Below, piece after piece: positions 60,343 through 64,000 of a stretch of 64,000 nt of DNA; positions within the stretch are counted from its first letter, which is position 1, and every line of letters starts with the position of its first letter. The position numbers and the translations under genes are program-made. Below the pieces are notes generated by a model. That model had not been told where the DNA came from, ran no database searches, and saw only the letters and a list, made by a program, of their open reading frames with translations. Source of the stretch: a beta proteobacterium AAP99 (lineage in GTDB: Bacteria; Pseudomonadota; Gammaproteobacteria; Burkholderiales; Burkholderiaceae_C). The DNA lies in the NCBI GenBank assembly GCA_001295775.1, contig LJIA01000001.1, forward strand, positions 1-64,000, given 5' to 3'.

Positions 60343-62598
60343 GTGGCCAAGAAATCTCAGAAGAACAGCAAGCACGTCGCCGACCTGATCAATTCGGCGA
60401 CCCTGACGTCCATCGCGCTGCTGGCGCAGGTCGACAAATTCGCATTCCTTGGCGTGCTCGACGCGTCCAAACCAGAGCATCAGGCCCGCACGGAGTTGCT
60501 TGAATGCATCCCATCGGTCAAGCGCGAAGACATCACCATTGCTGACCAAGAGGCCGTGCGCCTCCTCCAACTGGTGCGCTTCCGCACCGAGGAGATGTTG
60601 GAGCACGCGTTCGGGGAAATCGAATTCGAAAATCACCCGGAGATCACCACCTTTGACCGAGCGGCTGACGCGATGACCCGGTTGATCTGGCTGCGCGTGA
60701 AGGCCCCTCGCATCTTCGATCAGATCGAGACGATCTACCTGACGCACCATTTCCACGGGCACAAGAAATTTCTCGGTTTCACGGTGCGCGATGGCGATGG
60801 CCGTAACTTCGAATGGACGAAAGAGGTCGCCGAGAAATTGCACGAGGGTGTCGGCGAGATTCTCGGCTTGGACGAAGAGTCCAAGAAGAGCTGCGAGGTC
60901 ATTCACTTCGAGATGGATGACGGCGACGAAGACGCCAAGCGGCGACTGCACTATCTGGTCGTCTACCACCCCGGCAAGATGAAGTTGCTGCGCCAGATGA
61001 AGGATCGGCGGCGCGACTTGCTCCTGTTTACGCCAGCGCTTGAAGCGACGCTGGTGTATGACCCCGCCGAGAACAAAGTGCATGTGCTTTCCGACAAGCA
61101 GGGCACCGCCAAGCAACTCGCAGACCGTTTCGCCGTGATCGGCTTCGAGAAGCCACTCTCGAAGCAGCCGGTGGACGCGGTCAGCTACGAGTTGGCGATG
61201 TTCAAACAGTCCGTGAATCTCAGGGATGCCAAGGCCAATGGCGCGGTCATCCTCGACGCCTGGATTTCATCGCTGTCCGTGACGCTCGGCCACACGCGCC
61301 ACAGCGTCACGTTGGCGCTGGCCAGCAGCGACAACGTCTGGGGCGTCTCCGAGCAGCACTTTGGCGACCGCAACCCGCTGGCGAGCTGCCGCTCAGTCCT
61401 CGAAGTGAAGCTGTCGTTCGTGATTCGCTTTGATGGCGAGGAAGATGAACGCGCGCTCGACATTACCGTGGGCCAGCGTGGCTCCTGCAATCTGCTGGCG
61501 CTGCCTGATCCTCGGCTGCGCCGATGCGGCGAGGACATCCTGACATCGCTCGGTGTGATGAAGCGGGTGCAACCCGCCAAGGTTGGAGCCGACTTGACGC
61601 TTTTCCGTGCCGAGATGAAACTGCTCGATCTTGCTGTTGATGACGTTGACGGCCACCTGCTGACGGCGCTCGACCTTCCTGCAGCCGATCTCGTCAGCAA
61701 AGGCCTGCTCAAGAAAAAGGCCCCCGGTGAACACATCACGGTTCCCGTCGAAGATGAGGACGGTCAGCCTGGATTTCGACGCCTCAAGGCGAATTTCAAC
61801 AGTACCAACACCTGGGCGTTGGACGATCTCAGCGGTGAGCGCTACGAGCTTTCTGACGGCGATTTGTGTCGATACTCGGTCGACAAATCCTACCTGCGCG
61901 AACGGCTGGATCAACTGCTCAAGCAGCAACTGGTCGACGTCCCACTGACCGTGGATGAGCAGGAGCCCTACGTGCTCGGCAACTACCGCATGGGCGATCA
62001 GCGTCTGCCGGTCGCGCTCGTGTCGCGTCTCTGGGAGCCGAAGCACGCCGACAAGGTGGACACCGCGCTGCGGCAGTCGAATCTTGGTTTGACCATCGTA
62101 CTGACCACGACCACAGGCTCATCCCGCCGGTTCCTTGGCCCTGGCATTGTCGTGGCGCTCGATGCCCTGGCTCATGAGGTAAATGGTCAGGTCTGCATTG
62201 ATATGGCCAGGGTCGAGGGCGATGTGCGTCGCAGGCAAGCTGCAGCAGCAGCGACGGACATGCCAACCCTGATCAAAGAAGATGCTCGAAATGCCTTGCT
62301 TGTCGGCCCTTGGCCGGAACCTTGGTCGCTGACGACGAAGGAATGGGTCGATGTCGTGGAATTGCTGGTGAACGCTTGGACAAGCAAAAAGCGTAAATGC
62401 ACCAAGCTCCAACTCGAAGATGCTGCCGGGAAACAAATTCGTTCGATGAATGAGTTTTTCAGAGGTGCGCCGGAATGGTCTTCCTACATTCGAGGTGCCG
62501 ATGGCAACAGCAAACCGCGCCTGTGGGAATTGAGTATTGGCGTTCCGGATTATCAGCACGCGACGGAATCCACTGGGGCGGAGACAGAAGTGGCTTGA
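60343..62598 (+). CDS. Large protein of unknown family in the XRE/ImmA-PIN cassette
   Basis: A 751-aa soluble protein; I cannot name a family. GTG 60343 is chosen because AAGGAG lies six bases before it; the ATG at 60325 lacks a close site. N-terminus is basic (AKKSQKNSKHVADLINSATL), followed by helices LLQLVRFRTEEMLEHAFGEI and an acidic stretch near 190-200 (MDDGDEDAKRR). The C-terminal half has beta-rich parts and a Trp/Pro region (ARNALLVGPWPEPWSLTTKE). No Walker, HNH, PD-ExK or helicase motif was seen. It begins 71 bp after the PIN gene and has the same direction. It is probably the third part of the same system. Confidence 0.8.
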   Translation: MAKKSQKNSKHVADLINSATLTSIALLAQVDKFAFLGVLDASKPEHQARTELLECIPSVKREDITIADQEAVRLLQLVRFRTEEMLEHAFGEIEFENHPEITTFDRAADAMTRLIWLRVKAPRIFDQIETIYLTHHFHGHKKFLGFTVRDGDGRNFEWTKEVAEKLHEGVGEILGLDEESKKSCEVIHFEMDDGDEDAKRRLHYLVVYHPGKMKLLRQMKDRRRDLLLFTPALEATLVYDPAENKVHVLSDKQGTAKQLADRFAVIGFEKPLSKQPVDAVSYELAMFKQSVNLRDAKANGAVILDAWISSLSVTLGHTRHSVTLALASSDNVWGVSEQHFGDRNPLASCRSVLEVKLSFVIRFDGEEDERALDITVGQRGSCNLLALPDPRLRRCGEDILTSLGVMKRVQPAKVGADLTLFRAEMKLLDLAVDDVDGHLLTALDLPAADLVSKGLLKKKAPGEHITVPVEDEDGQPGFRRLKANFNSTNTWALDDLSGERYELSDGDLCRYSVDKSYLRERLDQLLKQQLVDVPLTVDEQEPYVLGNYRMGDQRLPVALVSRLWEPKHADKVDTALRQSNLGLTIVLTTTTGSSRRFLGPGIVVALDALAHEVNGQVCIDMARVEGDVRRRQAAAAATDMPTLIKEDARNALLVGPWPEPWSLTTKEWVDVVELLVNAWTSKKRKCTKLQLEDAAGKQIRSMNEFFRGAPEWSSYIRGADGNSKPRLWELSIGVPDYQHATESTGAETEVA

Positions 62599-62614
62599 GG
62601 ATCAGGGCGTTGTA

Positions 62615-62659
62615 ATTTCTGCGTGATTTCTGCGAGAAGACTGCGAAATATCGCAGTCT
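62615..62659. promoter_or_regulatory. Repeats upstream of the small HTH gene
   Basis: ATTTCTGCG occurs twice at 62615 and 62626, spaced 11 bases, one helical turn. Then AGACTGCGA-AATA-TCGCAGTCT forms a perfect 9-base inverted repeat (62638-62659). All share a TGCG core. The set suggests a cooperative binding site, perhaps for the HTH protein encoded downstream, or an operator for a phage-type switch. Confidence 0.55.
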
Positions 62660-62675
62660 GATATGCGAGGAAATA

Positions 62676-62702
62676 GGAGCACTTCAACGAAAGGAGTGCT
62701 CC
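62676..62702 (+). promoter_or_regulatory. Hairpin covering the ribosome site of the small HTH gene
   Basis: GGAGCACT and AGTGCTCC form a perfect 8-base stem with an 11-base loop. The AAGGAG ribosome site of the gene at 62705 lies at the loop/right-arm junction and would be partly hidden. Translation may be reduced until the stem opens. Confidence 0.5.
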
Positions 62703-62704
62703 AA

Positions 62705-62968
62705 ATGCAAAACCAAGTCCCATCTATTCAACCCGGCCGGAATATCACCCGGCCCATCCCGGGCGGTGTCACGCGCATCGCCCTTGACGAGAACGAGCTC
62801 GCCGCCCGCTGGGGGCTCTCCGTCAAAACCCTGCGCCGCTGGCGGCAGGAACAGCTCGGCCCCATCTTCTGCAAGTTCGGGGCGCGCGTCACCTACCTCA
62901 TCGCCGAAGTCGAGGCCTTCGAGCGGCGCGTTTCGCGCTACTCGACCTTCGCTCGTGCGTACCAGTGA
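62705..62968 (+). CDS. Small HTH DNA-binding protein (AlpA/excisionase-like)
   Basis: An 87-aa protein with one winged HTH: LDENELAARWGLSVKTLRRW, then RQEQLGPIFCKFGARVTYLI, the pattern of AlpA/Xis-type helix-turn-helix proteins. An N-terminal Pro-rich tail precedes it. AAGGAG lies eight bases before ATG 62705. Xis-like proteins bend DNA for excision or activate phage genes. The next gene starts 11 bp later. Excision function is inferred only. Confidence 0.8.
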   Translation: MQNQVPSIQPGRNITRPIPGGVTRIALDENELAARWGLSVKTLRRWRQEQLGPIFCKFGARVTYLIAEVEAFERRVSRYSTFARAYQ

Positions 62969-62979
62969 GGAGGACGGCC

Positions 62980-63462
62980 ATGAGCGATCTGACCATCTTC
63001 CCCGCCGACATCGCCGAGATGTCCGTGAGCCAACTGGCCGCGTTGCCGCCCGAGCAGAAGCGCGAGGTCGACAAAAACCTCGACGCTGCCATCGACTGGC
63101 TCAAGAAGGCACGCACCAAGTTCGATGCCGCGCTGGATCAGTGCTACGGCGAGCAGGCCCGCGCCGCGCTGCGTGAATCTGGCCGCGACTTCGGCACAGC
63201 CCACATCAGCGACGGCCCGCTGCGCATCAAGTTCGAGCTGCCCAAGAAGATCAGCTGGAACCAGAAACAGTTGAGCGAAATCGCCGAGCGCATCGTGGCC
63301 TCCGGCGAAAAGGTCGAGGGCTACCTCGACATCAAGCTCGCTGTCTCCGAGTCCCGGTACACCAACTGGCCTCCGGCATTGCAACAGCAGTTCGCCGCTG
63401 CGCGCACGGTGGATTCAGGCAAGCCGTCCTTCACCCTGAGCACCGATGGGGGTGAAGCATGA
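62980..63462 (+). CDS. Hypothetical phage/ICE-type protein
   Basis: A 160-aa acidic protein. The first half is helical (SQLAALPPEQKREVDKNLDA, then AIDWLKKARTKFDAAL). The second has DFGTAHISDGPLRIKFELPK and VSESRYTNWPPALQQQFAAA, patterns I recall from uncharacterised island genes that precede AAA-type phage ATPases. GAGGAGGAC precedes ATG 62980. Its stop overlaps the next start (ATGA). Function unknown. Confidence 0.75.
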   Translation: MSDLTIFPADIAEMSVSQLAALPPEQKREVDKNLDAAIDWLKKARTKFDAALDQCYGEQARAALRESGRDFGTAHISDGPLRIKFELPKKISWNQKQLSEIAERIVASGEKVEGYLDIKLAVSESRYTNWPPALQQQFAAARTVDSGKPSFTLSTDGGEA

Positions 63463-64000
63463 AAAAGCTCCCCATCGTGTCCGCCGTAGAGCGCATGGCC
63501 GAGCGCAAGGGCGTGAAGCTGCTGATGCTGGGCAAATCCGGCATCGGCAAAACCTCCCGGCTCAAAGACCTCGACCCCGCCACCACCTTGTTCCTCGACA
63601 TCGAGGCAGGCGACTTGGCGGTGGCCGACTGGCCGGGCGACACCATCCGCCCGGCGTCCTGGCCTGAGAGCCGCGACTTCTTCGTGTTCCTCGCGGGCCC
63701 GGACAAGTCGCTGCCGCCGGAGAGCGCGTTCTCGCAGGCGCACTACGACCACGTCATCGAGAAGTTTGGCGATGCCACGCAGCTTGATCGTTACCAGACC
63801 TTCTTTCTGGACTCGATCACGCAGTTGTCACGCCAGTGCTTTGCGTGGTGCAAGACCCAGCCCGGCGCGGTCAGCGACCGTTCCGGCAAGCCTGATCTGC
63901 GTGCGGCCTACGGGCTGCTCGGCCAAGAAATGATCGGTGCCTTGACCCACCTGCAGCACGCACGGGGCAAGAACGTGGTGTTCGTTGCGATCCTCGACGA
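63459..64000 (+). CDS. AAA-type phage/ICE ATPase (N-terminal part)
   Basis: The first 180 codons are seen; the gene is cut by the window end. Walker A is LMLGKSGIGKTSRLK, followed by TLFLDIEAGD, DTIRPASWPESRDFF and the Walker B-like FFLDSITQLSRQCF, then LLGQEMIGALTHLQHARGKN and VVFVAILDE. This is the pattern of Sak4-like or AAA_24 ATP-binding proteins used in phage recombination or replication. Its start overlaps the upstream stop. Which family exactly cannot be settled without the C-terminus. Confidence 0.82.
   Translation, partial: MKKLPIVSAVERMAERKGVKLLMLGKSGIGKTSRLKDLDPATTLFLDIEAGDLAVADWPGDTIRPASWPESRDFFVFLAGPDKSLPPESAFSQAHYDHVIEKFGDATQLDRYQTFFLDSITQLSRQCFAWCKTQPGAVSDRSGKPDLRAAYGLLGQEMIGALTHLQHARGKNVVFVAILD

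Larger units (their letters stand above)
53971..64000. mobile_element. Probable integrated element beginning at the tmRNA gene
   Basis: Everything after the tmRNA consists of genes typical of accessory islands: partial mer set, serine recombinase with its satellite genes, a nuclease/protease cassette and phage-like HTH and ATPase genes. The left edge is placed at the tmRNA end because this is a common attachment locus, but no flanking repeat can be shown; the right end is outside the window. No tyrosine integrase is in view, so the recombinase at 56426-57814 is the only candidate for movement. The mer part could also be an independent insertion. Confidence 0.6.

Noticed and set aside
1-64000. 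CRISPR arrays, rRNA and tRNA genes
   Set aside because: I saw no regularly spaced repeats, no rRNA and no tRNA cloverleaf apart from the tRNA-like part of tmRNA.

Overview
The window is about 64 kb of a high-GC genome from the order Burkholderiales (Betaproteobacteria). The basis is the gene families rather than any marker identity: DUF3460 beside ScpA, DUF2863, a YejABEF-type peptide transporter, a MexEF-OprN-type efflux operon, and a one-piece tmRNA with a beta-proteobacterial-style tag frame. Genus cannot be set from the sequence alone.

Positions 1-53.6 kb look like core chromosome. From left to right: a lipoprotein fragment; panB, scpA and a DUF3460 gene; a SulP anion transporter and an AEC-type exporter; a peptide/oligopeptide ABC system with two tandem binding proteins (5.4-9.1 kb) facing two permeases and a double ATPase (9.3-13.0 kb); a disturbed stretch (12.8-14.1 kb) where the 3' end of the ATPase gene and its terminator are repeated on the far side of a frameshifted secreted-protein gene; a TonB receptor, a GspE/PilB-like ATPase and an NlpC/P60 peptidase; a pseudo-receiver protein and PrpE; DUF2863; a phosphonate cluster (26.2-32.9 kb) with phosphonatase, a TIGR03364-type FAD oxidoreductase, an aminoethylphosphonate ABC transporter and a PhnZ-like HD oxygenase; redox and SDR genes; a chemoreceptor; a LysR-controlled RND efflux operon (37.5-45.9 kb) whose second gene is a catalytically dead hydrolase; then a secreted MBL hydrolase, a small cytochrome, an alpha/beta hydrolase, an Hsp70-like protein, an orphan sensor kinase and a GntR regulator.

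The tmRNA gene (53602-53970) is followed by a different kind of DNA to the end of the window: mer genes without merA (merR, merT, merP, GDCCVxC protein), a leftward recombinase module (59-aa protein, DUF2924, serine recombinase, two related HTH-like proteins), a rightward three-gene cassette (XRE/ImmA-like protease, PIN nuclease, 751-aa protein of unknown family), and the start of a phage-like block (small HTH protein, hypothetical, AAA-type ATPase cut by the window end). This reads as an integrated element whose far end lies outside the window. The three-gene cassette at 58.6-62.6 kb is the best candidate for an undescribed system.

Smaller signals: a dispersed ~40-bp extragenic repeat (five sites), covariation in a duplicated hairpin, several non-ATG starts set by good Shine-Dalgarno sites, a probable leaderless merT, an unusual tmRNA tag, and clear palindromes at the mer, efflux and XRE promoters.
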